Below are positions 15,044 to 23,488 of a stretch of DNA of 33,646 bases, in pieces. Positions within the stretch are counted from its first letter, which is position 1. Every line of letters starts with the position of its first letter. This stretch comes from Sphingobacteriaceae bacterium UBA6709 (lineage in GTDB: Bacteria; Bacteroidota; Bacteroidia; Sphingobacteriales; Sphingobacteriaceae). A program made the translations under genes and the position numbers. The notes below the pieces were generated by a model that saw only the letters and a list, made by a program, of their open reading frames with translations, did not search any database and was not told the origin of the DNA. The stretch is from positions 1 to 33,646 of the forward strand of contig DKIV01000027.1 in assembly GCA_002454425.1 (NCBI GenBank). The letters are read 5' to 3'.

Positions 15044-16720
15044 ATGGAAAACAAAAGTATTGCAAGAAGCTTCAAGCTACTCAGCCAACTGATGGAACTA
15101 CACGGCGAAAACTCATTCAAAGTTAAATCCATTGCTTCTGCGGCTTTTAACATAGACAAAAACCCTGTCCGTCTGGCCGATAAATCGCTCAGTGACCTGG
15201 AATCAATCAATGGGATAGGGAAAAGTGCCGCGGCCAAGATATTTTCCTTAACACAAACCGGCACAATGCCGGAGCTGGAGGAGCTTATTCAGAAAACACC
15301 GGCAGGCATCCTGGAAATCATGACAGTGAAGGGCCTCGGTCCTAAAAAGGTACTTTCGCTATGGAAAGAACTTGGCATAGAAAGTCTGGGCGAATTATTG
15401 TACGCATGCAATGAAAACAGACTTATTGAGGCCAAAGGCTTCGGCATAAAAACACAGGAGGAAATCCGCAAAGCCATTGAATTCAAAATAGCGGGTCGCG
15501 GATTTTTCTTATACTCTCAGCTGGAATTACCGGCACAGGAAACAATAGCAATTCTTCAAAACGCATATCCTGATGAGCTTGTTTCTCTCTGCGGAGCCAT
15601 TAGAAGGAAATGCGAAATTTTGGATGGCATAGATATGCTAGTTTCGGGAGATGACATACTCGCAGACATCGCGCAAACGCTATCTTCGCCCATCGTTGGT
15701 GAATATACTATTGAAAACAAAAAGCTTAGCTTAACTCTAAATGCAGGCGTAGTGCTAAGGATTCATGAAAGTCCTAAAGCTGATTTTTATACCAAGCTGT
15801 TCTCCTTAACTGGCAACGATGAGCATGTTAGCCAGGTAAAAGATCTTCTCGACGGCGTGTTACCACAGGTGTCAAGTGAGGAGGAACTATACGAGAGGGC
15901 TGGGTTACCTTATATTTCGCCTGAGTTGCGTGAAGGAGGTAAAGAAATTACGCTGGCCCAGAGCAACAGCCTTCCGGTGCTTATTGAAGCCAGTGATCTC
16001 AAGGGGTCTCTACATAATCACAGTAACTGGAGTGATGGCATCAACACGCTGCTGGAGATGGCACAATATTGCAAAGACACCTTACATCTGGAGTACCTTG
16101 GCATCTGCGACCACTCACGCACAGCAGTATATGCGCGCGGACTAACAGAGGAACGCGTATTGGCGCAACATCAGGAGATTGACGAGCTGAACCGTCAGCT
16201 CGCGCCATTCAAAATCTTTAAAGGTATTGAGTCGGATATTCTTCCCGATGGATCGTTAGATTATGCTCCTGAGCTACTGGCAACGTTCGACTTTGTTGTC
16301 GCCTCGGTACATTCAGCGTTCCGTATGTCGGAAGAAAAGGCGACAGAACGTCTTATTACCGCTATTGAGAATCCCTTTACCACTATTTTGGGGCATCCTA
16401 CGGGCAGATTGCTACTGTCGCGATCAGGCTACCCGATAGATCATAAAAGGATTATTGACGCATGCGCTGCGAATAACGTGGTTATAGAGATAAATGCCAA
16501 TCCGCTCCGGCTTGATCTTGACTGGCGCTGGCACCAGTATGCCATTGAGAAAGGCGTAATGTTATCTGTTAACCCCGATGCGCATAGCACCAAGGGATTT
16601 CACGATACCCACTTCGGATTACTTGTTGCTAGAAAGGGAGGTCTTACAGCGAAAGACTGCCTGAATGCCATGTCGCTGGCAGAAATAAGCGAATACTTCA
16701 GTCGCCGGAAACAGTCTTAA
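15044..16720 (+). CDS. polX: PolX-type protein: degenerate family X polymerase fused to PHP phosphoesterase
   Basis: A 558-residue protein with the PolX order: helix-hairpin-helix 8-kDa region (1-150, with INGIGKSAAAKI at 55-66 and VKGLGPKKV at 95-103), a family X palm (about 155-290), and a C-terminal PHP domain (about 320-555). The PHP metal ligands look complete: H324, H326, D331, H357, E396, H423, H451, D512 and H514. It should retain nuclease or phosphoesterase activity. The palm is altered: the usual G-D-x-D catalytic pair reads D194-G195-I196-D197, the usual vDLR reads VVLR at 236-239, and GS before the RR reads GA. Polymerisation is therefore doubtful. A role in base-excision repair is known for the family; here it is inferred to be nucleolytic only. 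Confidence 0.88.
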   Translation: MENKSIARSFKLLSQLMELHGENSFKVKSIASAAFNIDKNPVRLADKSLSDLESINGIGKSAAAKIFSLTQTGTMPELEELIQKTPAGILEIMTVKGLGPKKVLSLWKELGIESLGELLYACNENRLIEAKGFGIKTQEEIRKAIEFKIAGRGFFLYSQLELPAQETIAILQNAYPDELVSLCGAIRRKCEILDGIDMLVSGDDILADIAQTLSSPIVGEYTIENKKLSLTLNAGVVLRIHESPKADFYTKLFSLTGNDEHVSQVKDLLDGVLPQVSSEEELYERAGLPYISPELREGGKEITLAQSNSLPVLIEASDLKGSLHNHSNWSDGINTLLEMAQYCKDTLHLEYLGICDHSRTAVYARGLTEERVLAQHQEIDELNRQLAPFKIFKGIESDILPDGSLDYAPELLATFDFVVASVHSAFRMSEEKATERLITAIENPFTTILGHPTGRLLLSRSGYPIDHKRIIDACAANNVVIEINANPLRLDLDWRWHQYAIEKGVMLSVNPDAHSTKGFHDTHFGLLVARKGGLTAKDCLNAMSLAEISEYFSRRKQS

Positions 16721-16729
16721 GACGATGAT

Positions 16730-17770
16730 TTATGATGCGGAATGTTCTTCCAGCATGAGCTCTACTTTCTCGATAATCATTTCCGGGGCAATCAGGTTCA
16801 TGCAGGCATAGTCCTTGCGGAAGCAAGGCTTATTTCCGAAAATGGAACATGGACGACAGGATAAGTCCACCTGTATAGCGTTATTCAGCGGCTGATTCCA
16901 TCCCATAAAACCGGCATAGGGATGTGTGGCACCCCATACCGACAAGACCGGAATACCTGCAAGCGAGGCAAAATGCATATTGGCGGAATCCATGGAAATC
17001 ATCAGGTCCAGGCTATGCATCAACTCCAGCTCTCCCGCCAATCCTAAGCCTGCGGCAGGCAGGTACAATGCAGGATACTTCCGTTTCCAGGCATCAAACA
17101 TGCGCATTTCTTCGGGCCCTCCACCGAATAAGAAAACTTCATAGTTCTCCTGCATGACGAAATGCGCGAGCACCTCCTCCATCAAAGCCGGAGGATATAT
17201 CTTACCTTTGTGCTTGGCAAAAGGAGCTATTCCCAGTCTGAATTTCGACGACGATGAAGGCATTTCCGGCAAGGCAGTAAGGCCAGACGCATCGTCAAAG
17301 ATCGAAAGAAAATCCAGCGTAAGCGGAAAGCCGAGCTGTTCAAGTACATTTTTATAGCGTTCAAACGATGAACGTTGTCTGACAAGCACCTTATTCCCTC
17401 TGCGCACCAACAGGCGCTTTCCTTCCCGTCCTTTATCAATATGCGCGGTTTTTACACCGCGCATCCAGAACCTGAAACGCAAAAATTTGCTTCGCAAGAC
17501 GTCGTGAAAATCAGCTACATAGTCAAAATCCTGCTTATACAGTTCATCAAACAATGCAGCCAAACCCCTCATTCCGCGGTGAGCACCCTTGAGATCAGCA
17601 CCGATAAAACGGCAATTCGGCGGCAACGATTCAAATAGCGCCCGCAGCTTATCCGAACTCAGCACCGTGATCGTATGCTCAGGATACTGCCGCGCGAAAG
17701 AAGCGACTACGGGGACCGTCATCGACACATCGCCCAAGGCAGAAAAACGGATAATCAGAATGGATGCCAT
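16730..17770 (-). CDS. glycosyltransferase family 9 (heptosyltransferase-like)
   Basis: A 346-residue cytosolic GT-B enzyme. The N-terminus ILIIRFSALGDVSMTVPV is the family start. The C-terminal half carries SMDSANMHFASLAGIPVLSVWGATHPYAGF (about 267-296), where nucleotide-sugar binding occurs, and a cysteine-containing CRPCSIFGNKPCFR segment followed by ACMNLIAPEMI. Members add heptose or related sugars to LPS core; the acceptor here is unknown. It starts 4 bases after the DUF4254 stop, so both form an operon. A DUF4254-GT9 pair suggests a shared role in surface polysaccharide or LPS assembly, by context only. It converges with the PolX gene, 9 bases apart. Confidence 0.9.
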   Translation of the reverse strand: MASILIIRFSALGDVSMTVPVVASFARQYPEHTITVLSSDKLRALFESLPPNCRFIGADLKGAHRGMRGLAALFDELYKQDFDYVADFHDVLRSKFLRFRFWMRGVKTAHIDKGREGKRLLVRRGNKVLVRQRSSFERYKNVLEQLGFPLTLDFLSIFDDASGLTALPEMPSSSSKFRLGIAPFAKHKGKIYPPALMEEVLAHFVMQENYEVFLFGGGPEEMRMFDAWKRKYPALYLPAAGLGLAGELELMHSLDLMISMDSANMHFASLAGIPVLSVWGATHPYAGFMGWNQPLNNAIQVDLSCRPCSIFGNKPCFRKDYACMNLIAPEMIIEKVELMLEEHSAS

Positions 17771-17774
17771 AGCA

Positions 17775-18380
17775 TTATTTCTTACCGTAAAGCACGGGAT
17801 TCAAGGCAGGATCGTTATACATCTTCATCTGCTTATATACTTTCATATATTTACGTCCTGCCGCTATATCAGCAAGAAGCTCTTCAATCGCTGTTGAGAG
17901 ATCCGTGCGCTGTTCCAGCAGGATATTGAGCTTTGCTGCACAGGCCTGATGGTGCTCTTCTGTAGAGTCTTCTCTATCCACTTCCTGTTGCATATGATAG
18001 ATCTTCAAAGCAAGAATTGAAAGACGGTCAATAGCCCATGCGGGACTTTCAGTGTTAATAGCAGCATCAGCTTCGGGACTTACGTCTTTATACTGATCTA
18101 AGAAGTAACTATCAATAAGTTCTACAAGATCGGTTCTATCCTGATTAGACTTGTCAATACGGCGCTTGATGACCAGCGCCTCTACCGGATCAATTTCAGG
18201 ATTTCTGATAATATCTTCCAAATGCCATTGAACAGTATCAATCCAGTTTTTGAGATATAGGTAATACTCGATTGAACGTATCTCATAAGGATTATTGATA
18301 GGAGTATCTACATGATCAGACACATGATAGTGCGTTATTGACTCCTGGAAGATTTTGTTGCTTAAGCTCGCGAATGACAT
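17775..18380 (-). CDS. DUF4254 family protein
   Basis: A 201-residue soluble, largely helical protein recognised as DUF4254 by its overall pattern: NNPYEIRSIEYYLYLKNWID at about 29-48, VQWHLEDIIRNPEIDP, RIDKSNQDRTDLVELID, and SPAWAIDRLSILALKIYHM in the middle. No enzymatic motif is evident. In Bacteroidota the family often precedes a GT9 gene, as here with a 4-base gap, which points to an accessory role in glycan synthesis; this is inference. An 18-base palindrome lies 27 bases upstream of its start and could control the pair. Confidence 0.85.
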   Translation of the reverse strand: MSFASLSNKIFQESITHYHVSDHVDTPINNPYEIRSIEYYLYLKNWIDTVQWHLEDIIRNPEIDPVEALVIKRRIDKSNQDRTDLVELIDSYFLDQYKDVSPEADAAINTESPAWAIDRLSILALKIYHMQQEVDREDSTEEHHQACAAKLNILLEQRTDLSTAIEELLADIAAGRKYMKVYKQMKMYNDPALNPVLYGKK

Positions 18381-18407
18381 ATTCAGAATATATTAATAAC
18401 TACCGAT

Positions 18408-18425
18408 CGCGTTGCAGGCAACGCG
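18408..18425. promoter_or_regulatory. palindrome upstream of the DUF4254-GT9 operon
   Basis: CGCGTTGC-AG-GCAACGCG is a perfect 8+2+8 palindrome, flanked by a second complementary pair (CCGAT at 18403-18407 and ATCGG at 18435-18439). It may be an operator or an mRNA leader hairpin. The rest of 18381-18659 is AT-rich and holds no gene. Confidence 0.45.
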
Positions 18426-18659
18426 CATCAGTCAATCGGCAAAGCTATAAAAGTTCCTTCACTATTTAATAAGCATTTTCAATACCTTCTTCGCTTTCCA
18501 GGGTGTTTAAAAGCGAAACTTATATGCTTAGTAACATCCTTTATTAGAACATTCTTCAATATAAATGTTTATTTTAGTTTTAGGTCAGCGCGCCGGGCTA
18601 TTCACGGTGCATGCGAGAAGGCCTTGATTTTTATTCTTTCAAACAGATTACAGCGCTAT

Positions 18660-19172
18660 ATGAAAAAGTTACTGTTAGTACGTCATGCGAAATCAGACTG
18701 GAATGATCCGGGGTTAACCGACAAGGAGCGCCCTTTGAATAAACGGGGCATGAAAAATGCCCCCGAAATGGCCAAAAGACTTAGCGAACAGCAAATAATT
18801 CCGGAGCTCATTGTAAGTAGTCCTGCTCTGCGCGCCATAACCACTGCCGAATTCTTCGCTGATGAGTTCAGTATCGCCCGCGCCCAAATACATAAAGAAC
18901 AGGACATATACATGGCATCGGCGGCAACATTGCTGGGAATTATCAATATGTTCGATAATAAGTATGACTTCGTGGCGCTTGTAGGACATAATCCCGCGCT
19001 CACCAATCTGGCCATAAATCTTTGTAATCTCGACACTGATAACATCCCTACCTGCGGACTGGTGCTAATAACCTTCCCGTTTGACGATTGGAAACTTATC
19101 AGCTATTGGACGGGCGACAAAAAGCTTTACGATTATCCCAAGAATAGCAGCACGGAATTTGAAAATGGTTAG
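18660..19172 (+). CDS. sixA: SixA-type histidine phosphatase
   Basis: A 170-residue cytosolic phosphatase of the histidine phosphatase (phosphoglycerate mutase-like) superfamily. The catalytic R8-H9 lies in LLLVRHAKSDWND, and the second histidine in LVGHNPALTNLA; SPALRAITTAEFF supplies another phosphate-binding arginine. SixA removes phosphate from phosphohistidine, classically in Hpt domains of hybrid kinases. A stand-alone Hpt protein is encoded at 11058-11432, a possible but unproven partner. An in-frame ATG at 18624 exists; the ATG at 18660 (MKKLLLVRHAK) fits the family. Its stop overlaps the stop of dprA by 4 bases, tail to tail. Confidence 0.88.
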   Translation: MKKLLLVRHAKSDWNDPGLTDKERPLNKRGMKNAPEMAKRLSEQQIIPELIVSSPALRAITTAEFFADEFSIARAQIHKEQDIYMASAATLLGIINMFDNKYDFVALVGHNPALTNLAINLCNLDTDNIPTCGLVLITFPFDDWKLISYWTGDKKLYDYPKNSSTEFENG

Positions 19173-20266
19173 ATAATCTTTTTATACCTGGGACCAGGCA
19201 AGGTAAGGATATAGCCACCTATTTCCAGATTTAGAAGCATCATGGCGAGTTTGCTTTGCGGTATTCTGGTTGTTACGGCCAGCATATCGATGGCAAGCTC
19301 GCCCTTTTCCTGGAGGGTTTGCAAGATTAAGAGCTCCGATTCATTCAGATCCTGACCGAACATCGAGGTCTGTGCCCCCGTCCCCTTCAAGTCTTCTTCC
19401 CATCCCATGATATAACGAATGTCAGCCGCACTGGATACCAAATGGGCTTTATTCTCCTTTATCAACTTGTTACAACCCTCGGAATACACGTCATTAACGC
19501 GCCCCGGATAGGCGAAGACATCTCTGTCATACGAATTGGCCAGCTCCGCGGTAATTAAGGCGCCGCCATTCAAGGCCGCCTCTACGATGATCGTGGCGTC
19601 CGCCATTCCCGCGACGATCCTATTGCGCCGAGGAAAGTTCTCCCTGTCAGGTAAGGTTCCCGAAACGAACTCAGATACGACAGCACCCTGTTCCAACATA
19701 CGTTCGGCAATGCCCCGATGTTGCTGTGGGTATATCCTGTCCAAGCCATGACCTACCACTCCTACGGTGGGGATGCCCTCCGACAAACACTCCCGATGCG
19801 CGATGCTATCAATACCGTAGGCTAAGCCGCTTACCACCACCACTCCCTCCATATGCAGCGCCCGAACCAGGCTGATGGTCAACTCCCGACCATACTCTGT
19901 TGATTTCCTTGTTCCCACAATGCTCACGACCCTGCGCGCGTTCATATTCACATTTCCCTTGTAAAAAAGAAGCACCGGCGCGTCAGCACAAGCCCGCAAT
20001 CGTTGTGGATAGATGTCTGAATTAATAAAACAGGTGTTGATATGATAACGTTCAATAAAATGCAACTCCCGTTGCGCGCGCTCAAAATTAGTGGGAAGAT
20101 GCAGAGCGGAATAGAGCTTTGCGGAGGAACCCTGGGCAGCCCTCAGCTCTGATGCTTTGGCCTCGAACACTGCTTCTGCCGAGCCGAAGCGCTCCACCAG
20201 CATTCTTGCCGTAATCGCCCCCACACCGGGAGCCATTATTAATGCGATCTGATGCAGTAAGGACAT
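19169..20266 (-). CDS. dprA: DNA-processing protein DprA (Smf)
   Basis: A 365-residue protein that loads RecA on single-stranded DNA during natural transformation. The N-terminal helix-hairpin-helix region has MAPGVGAITARMLVERFG (11-28). The Rossmann-like DprA core (about 112-280) has SIVGTRKSTEYG (115-126), VVSGLAYGIDSIAHR (144-158), GHGLDRIYP, and the FPRRNRIVAGMADATIIVEA block (211-230). The C-terminal winged-helix (about 310-365) resembles the DML1-like domain. It is intact, so the host may be competent, although no other com genes are in the window. It is the last gene of the GT2, rsmG, dprA run on the minus strand. Confidence 0.95.
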   Translation of the reverse strand: MSLLHQIALIMAPGVGAITARMLVERFGSAEAVFEAKASELRAAQGSSAKLYSALHLPTNFERAQRELHFIERYHINTCFINSDIYPQRLRACADAPVLLFYKGNVNMNARRVVSIVGTRKSTEYGRELTISLVRALHMEGVVVVSGLAYGIDSIAHRECLSEGIPTVGVVGHGLDRIYPQQHRGIAERMLEQGAVVSEFVSGTLPDRENFPRRNRIVAGMADATIIVEAALNGGALITAELANSYDRDVFAYPGRVNDVYSEGCNKLIKENKAHLVSSAADIRYIMGWEEDLKGTGAQTSMFGQDLNESELLILQTLQEKGELAIDMLAVTTRIPQSKLAMMLLNLEIGGYILTLPGPRYKKII

Positions 20267-20364
20267 AATGGTCGTCTTTACTGCAAGTTAACACTTTTCT
20301 AAATATTTCCGATTGCGGCCGCGCAAATACTATCAACCAGGAACAAATGCAAACTTACCTTTAA

Positions 20365-20404
20365 TTGTATTTGTTCCCGCATCACTGTGCAGGAACAAAT
20401 ACAA
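20365..20404. repeat. hairpin overlapping the rsmG stop
   Basis: TTGTATTTGTTCC (20365-20377) and GGAACAAATACAA (20392-20404) are perfect 13-bp arms with a 14-base loop. The 3' arm lies inside the last codons of rsmG. A near-copy of one arm (AGGAACAAATGCAAA) occurs again at 20339-20353. On the minus strand it would fold across the rsmG stop, as a terminator or processing site would; no T-run follows. Confidence 0.55.
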
Positions 20405-21014
20405 CGTATTTAGTTTCGAAAAACTCATCTTCAAAGTACGCCGACAACGGGAATAGCTCGACGTCCTTCAATTTACTTTCCGCTATTTCCTCCTCCAAAT
20501 CGCCTCCTTTTAGATATAGTACCCCGTTAGGAAGTTTGTTCAACGGTGTCCTGTCAAACTTAGACCTTATCCAGGGATAAAAGTCGCCCAGTCTGGTTAC
20601 CGCCCGCGACACCACAAAATTAAAACGCCCTTCAATCTGCTCGGCGCGGGAATGACTTGCTTTAAGGTTTTTCAAACCCAATGCCGCCGCCACCTCTGTT
20701 ACTACCTTTATCTTCTTTCCGATGGAATCTACCAGATGAAATTGGGTTTCCGGAAAAAGAATAGCTAGCGGAATACCCGGAAATCCACCTCCGGTGCCTA
20801 CGTCCAATACACGTTCCCCAGCTTTAAAAGCCATAACTTTAGCAATACCGAGAGAATGCAGCACGTGTTTCAGATATAAACTTTCTATGTCTTTACGTGA
20901 AATAACATTAATCTGCGCGTTCCAATGGATATACAGTCCCTCCAATTGTGCAAATTGCGCCCTTTGCTCAGCACTAAGCTCCGGAAAATACTTATCAATA
21001 ATCGCTATGCTCAC
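20382..21014 (-). CDS. rsmG: 16S rRNA (guanine527-N7)-methyltransferase
   Basis: A 210-residue SAM-dependent methyltransferase that modifies G527 of 16S rRNA in the small subunit. WNAQINVISRKDIESLYLKH (31-50) is the family signature before the catalytic core. The SAM-binding loop is VLDVGTGGGFPGIPLA (69-84), followed by FHLVDSIGKKI. The FVVSRAVTRL motif is also present. Length is normal. Loss of this enzyme confers low-level streptomycin resistance in other bacteria. It lies between GT2 and dprA; its last codons form one arm of a 13-bp inverted repeat. Confidence 0.95.
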   Translation of the reverse strand: MSIAIIDKYFPELSAEQRAQFAQLEGLYIHWNAQINVISRKDIESLYLKHVLHSLGIAKVMAFKAGERVLDVGTGGGFPGIPLAILFPETQFHLVDSIGKKIKVVTEVAAALGLKNLKASHSRAEQIEGRFNFVVSRAVTRLGDFYPWIRSKFDRTPLNKLPNGVLYLKGGDLEEEIAESKLKDVELFPLSAYFEDEFFETKYVVFVPAQ

Positions 21015-21113
21015 TTCCCTATTTTTATACTTTTTTTTACAATATCGTTTTACAAGACATCTCTGATTTACTAATGTATCAGCTCTTTTTATTTCAGGCC
21101 ATCAGAGTACCTG

Positions 21114-22238
21114 TTAATGCCATCTGGCGGGCTTCTTAAAAGCCGACACACTGCCTACCAGCGTCAATAGCACATTATAAATTAGATCCAGAAACGGGAA
21201 TCCCCACAGCAGATCGGCGCAACGCAACTTCCTGAACACTGGCACATATACGATATAAGCTACCAGCATACGAAAAGCGTAAAACGCCATTACCTGCCAC
21301 CATATGGCCTTCAGTGCGAAGATCAACACAGGAATAAGCGTTATAAAGAGGAATGCCGAACCGGTTTGCAGACTTAGGGTTGCTTTGTCTGATGACTTAT
21401 AGAGTCTTCCTGCTCCCATGTGGCGTCGCTTCTGCTTCCAGTAGGCGCGCATGCTCTGCTTGGGCGTCGACCACATCTGACTTTCTTCACTGATCTCAAT
21501 GAGCGTATTTTCTCTACTCGCATGCTCATTTACGAAGAGATCGTCATCTCCGGAAGGGATATGAATATGCGAAGCAAAGCCCTTTTTACTAAAAAACAGC
21601 GACTTCTTATATGCCATATTTCTTCCCACTCCCATATAGGGCTTACCCGCGAGGGCAAATGACAAGTAATTGATTGCCGTAAATAAGGTTTCAAAACGTA
21701 TCAGCGCATTCAGGAGACCTCCCAGCTTTTCATAAGGCGAGTATCCCAGGACGATGCTCGTCGTTGAGCTAAAATGTCGCTGCATATGCTCGATCCATAG
21801 CGGCGAATCCGGGCGACAGTCGGCATCGGTAAAAAGCAAATGCTCATGTCTTGCCGCTTTTATGCCCATGGTTACAGCGAACTTTTTGCCATGCCTGAAT
21901 CGCGCGTTATCGGTCAAAGTAACCACGCGTAATGAAGAATATCGCGTAGACAACTCTCGCAAAACATATTCAGAGTCATCATTAGAACAGTCATTTACCA
22001 CCACAACTTCAAAGTTAGGGTAGTGCTGCTCTAACACGAGGGGAAGGTTTGCTTTGAGATTCTCCTGCTCATTCCGGGCACATATAACTACCGATACCGG
22101 CAATATCTCCCGTTCCTCATCTACAATATACGATGTAAATGAGCGTAACTTACCATGCCTAAAAAGGATGAAAAACAATTGCACAAGAAAACAGAACAGG
22201 AAAACCCCTGCTGTACCATAGAAAATATATGTGACCAA
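21114..22238 (-). CDS. membrane glycosyltransferase family 2
   Basis: A 374-residue inner-membrane GT-A enzyme. An N-terminal membrane helix (about 5-27) is followed by the GT2 domain: VSVVICARNEQENL (48-61), VVVNDCSNDDSE with D83, the metal-binding TDADC (D138-D140), the SGDDDLF acceptor segment (229-235), and a Q-K-R-R-H motif (269-273) in the place of QxxRW. Two to three C-terminal helices (about 290-350) complete it. This layout is that of processive or lipid-linked glycosyltransferases; the sugar and acceptor are unknown. It has a -7 box about 20 bases upstream and is divergent from tgt. rsmG follows after 99 bases. Confidence 0.9.
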   Translation of the reverse strand: MVTYIFYGTAGVFLFCFLVQLFFILFRHGKLRSFTSYIVDEEREILPVSVVICARNEQENLKANLPLVLEQHYPNFEVVVVNDCSNDDSEYVLRELSTRYSSLRVVTLTDNARFRHGKKFAVTMGIKAARHEHLLFTDADCRPDSPLWIEHMQRHFSSTTSIVLGYSPYEKLGGLLNALIRFETLFTAINYLSFALAGKPYMGVGRNMAYKKSLFFSKKGFASHIHIPSGDDDLFVNEHASRENTLIEISEESQMWSTPKQSMRAYWKQKRRHMGAGRLYKSSDKATLSLQTGSAFLFITLIPVLIFALKAIWWQVMAFYAFRMLVAYIVYVPVFRKLRCADLLWGFPFLDLIYNVLLTLVGSVSAFKKPARWH

Positions 22239-22257
22239 AATCTATTAATTAAAAGCC

Positions 22258-22265
22258 CAAAAATA
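22258..22265 (-). promoter_or_regulatory. candidate -7 box for the GT2 gene
   Basis: TATTTTTG on the minus strand fits TAnnTTTG, 19 bases upstream of the GT2 ATG. The -33 element is not clear. Confidence 0.4.
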
Positions 22266-22310
22266 CATTGTAATCAGCAATTTGGAAATTATAATCTTAT
22301 TGAAAACAGC

Positions 22311-22343
22311 TTTGACGATTCAATAATAAAATAAGTACCTTTG
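22311..22343 (+). promoter_or_regulatory. tgt promoter
   Basis: TTTG (22311-22314), a 21-base spacer and TACCTTTG (22336-22343) form a complete Bacteroidota promoter. The -7 box ends 9 bases before the tgt ATG, so the mRNA leader would be only a few bases long. Confidence 0.7.
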
Positions 22344-22352
22344 CGAGTTAAA

Positions 22353-23483
22353 ATGAAGTTCAAACTAGAAGTTACCGATAAGCTCTCTAAAGCGAGGGCA
22401 GGAGAAATAACTACAGATCACGGTGTTATTAAAACGCCGATATTCATGCCCGTGGGAACCGCGGGTTCCGTAAAGGCCATTCACCAACGCGAATTAAAAG
22501 ACGACATAAAAGCGCAGATAATCCTGGGTAATACCTACCATCTTTATTTACGCCCAGGTCTTGATACGCTTGAAAAAGCAGGAGGTTTACACAAATTCAA
22601 CGGATGGGATCGCCCCATCTTAACCGACAGTGGCGGCTATCAGGTATATTCACTCACCGAAGTCAGGAAGATTAAGGAAGAAGGTGTTACCTTCCGTTCC
22701 CACATCGACGGCTCTAAACACCTGTTTACACCAGAGGCAGCGATGGACATACAGCGTGTTATTGGTGCCGATATCATCATGGCCTTTGACGAATGTACTC
22801 CGTACCCATGTGAATATGGCTATGCTCGCAGGTCTATGGAAATGACGCATCGCTGGCTGAAGCGCTGCTGCGATCGCTTCGACGCTACCGAAGGAAAATA
22901 TGGCTATTCGCAAACGCTCTTCCCTATTGTACAGGGATCTGTATATAAGGATTTACGCGAGAAATCTGCCGAGACCATTGCCTCCTTTAACCGTGAAGGC
23001 AATGCCATCGGAGGCCTTTCCGTAGGAGAACCCGCAGAGGAAATGTATGCCATGACTGAATTGGTATGTAATATTCTGCCTACCGACAAGCCACGCTACC
23101 TTATGGGCGTAGGCACACCGGCGAATATCCTCGAAAATATCGCTCTCGGTGTTGACATGTTCGACTGTGTTATGCCGACGCGCAACGCGCGCAATGGCAT
23201 GCTTTTCACCAAGAACGGAATCATCAACATAAAGAATGAAAAGTGGAAAAATGATTTCTCTGCCATCGACGCCGAAAGCGATCTGTTTTCGGACAGGCAG
23301 TACTCGAAGGCTTATCTCCGTCACCTGATCACTTCGAAGGAGATCCTCGGAGCGCAGATCGCCAGTCTCCATAATCTCCACTTCTACCTGTGGCTGGTAA
23401 GCCAGGCTCGTGAGAAAATACTGTCAGGAGACTTTTACGACTGGAAAAATAAAATGGTAAAACAAGTTTCCCAGCGACTCTAA
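22353..23483 (+). CDS. tgt: queuine/preQ1 tRNA-guanine transglycosylase
   Basis: A 376-residue enzyme that exchanges G34 of GUN-anticodon tRNAs for preQ1 in queuosine synthesis. The active site is intact: Asp92 in TDSGGYQ, Asp146 in AFDE, and the nucleophile Asp271 in MFDCVMPTRNARNG. The C-terminal zinc site is not: the three cysteines usually spaced C-x-C-x2-C are Ser309, Leu311 and Asp314, while the matching histidine (H340, in LHNLHFYL) remains. By recall, Bacteroides homologues share this loss. A TTG lies in frame upstream; the ATG at 22353 (MKFKLEVTD) fits the family and the promoter. It heads the run to the Lpt permease. Confidence 0.95.
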   Translation: MKFKLEVTDKLSKARAGEITTDHGVIKTPIFMPVGTAGSVKAIHQRELKDDIKAQIILGNTYHLYLRPGLDTLEKAGGLHKFNGWDRPILTDSGGYQVYSLTEVRKIKEEGVTFRSHIDGSKHLFTPEAAMDIQRVIGADIIMAFDECTPYPCEYGYARRSMEMTHRWLKRCCDRFDATEGKYGYSQTLFPIVQGSVYKDLREKSAETIASFNREGNAIGGLSVGEPAEEMYAMTELVCNILPTDKPRYLMGVGTPANILENIALGVDMFDCVMPTRNARNGMLFTKNGIINIKNEKWKNDFSAIDAESDLFSDRQYSKAYLRHLITSKEILGAQIASLHNLHFYLWLVSQAREKILSGDFYDWKNKMVKQVSQRL

Positions 23484-23488
23484 GTTCG

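Noticed and set aside
21060..21110. Terminator between GT2 and rsmG
   Set aside because: Only a 5-bp stem is present, and the T-run lies on the strand opposite to both genes.
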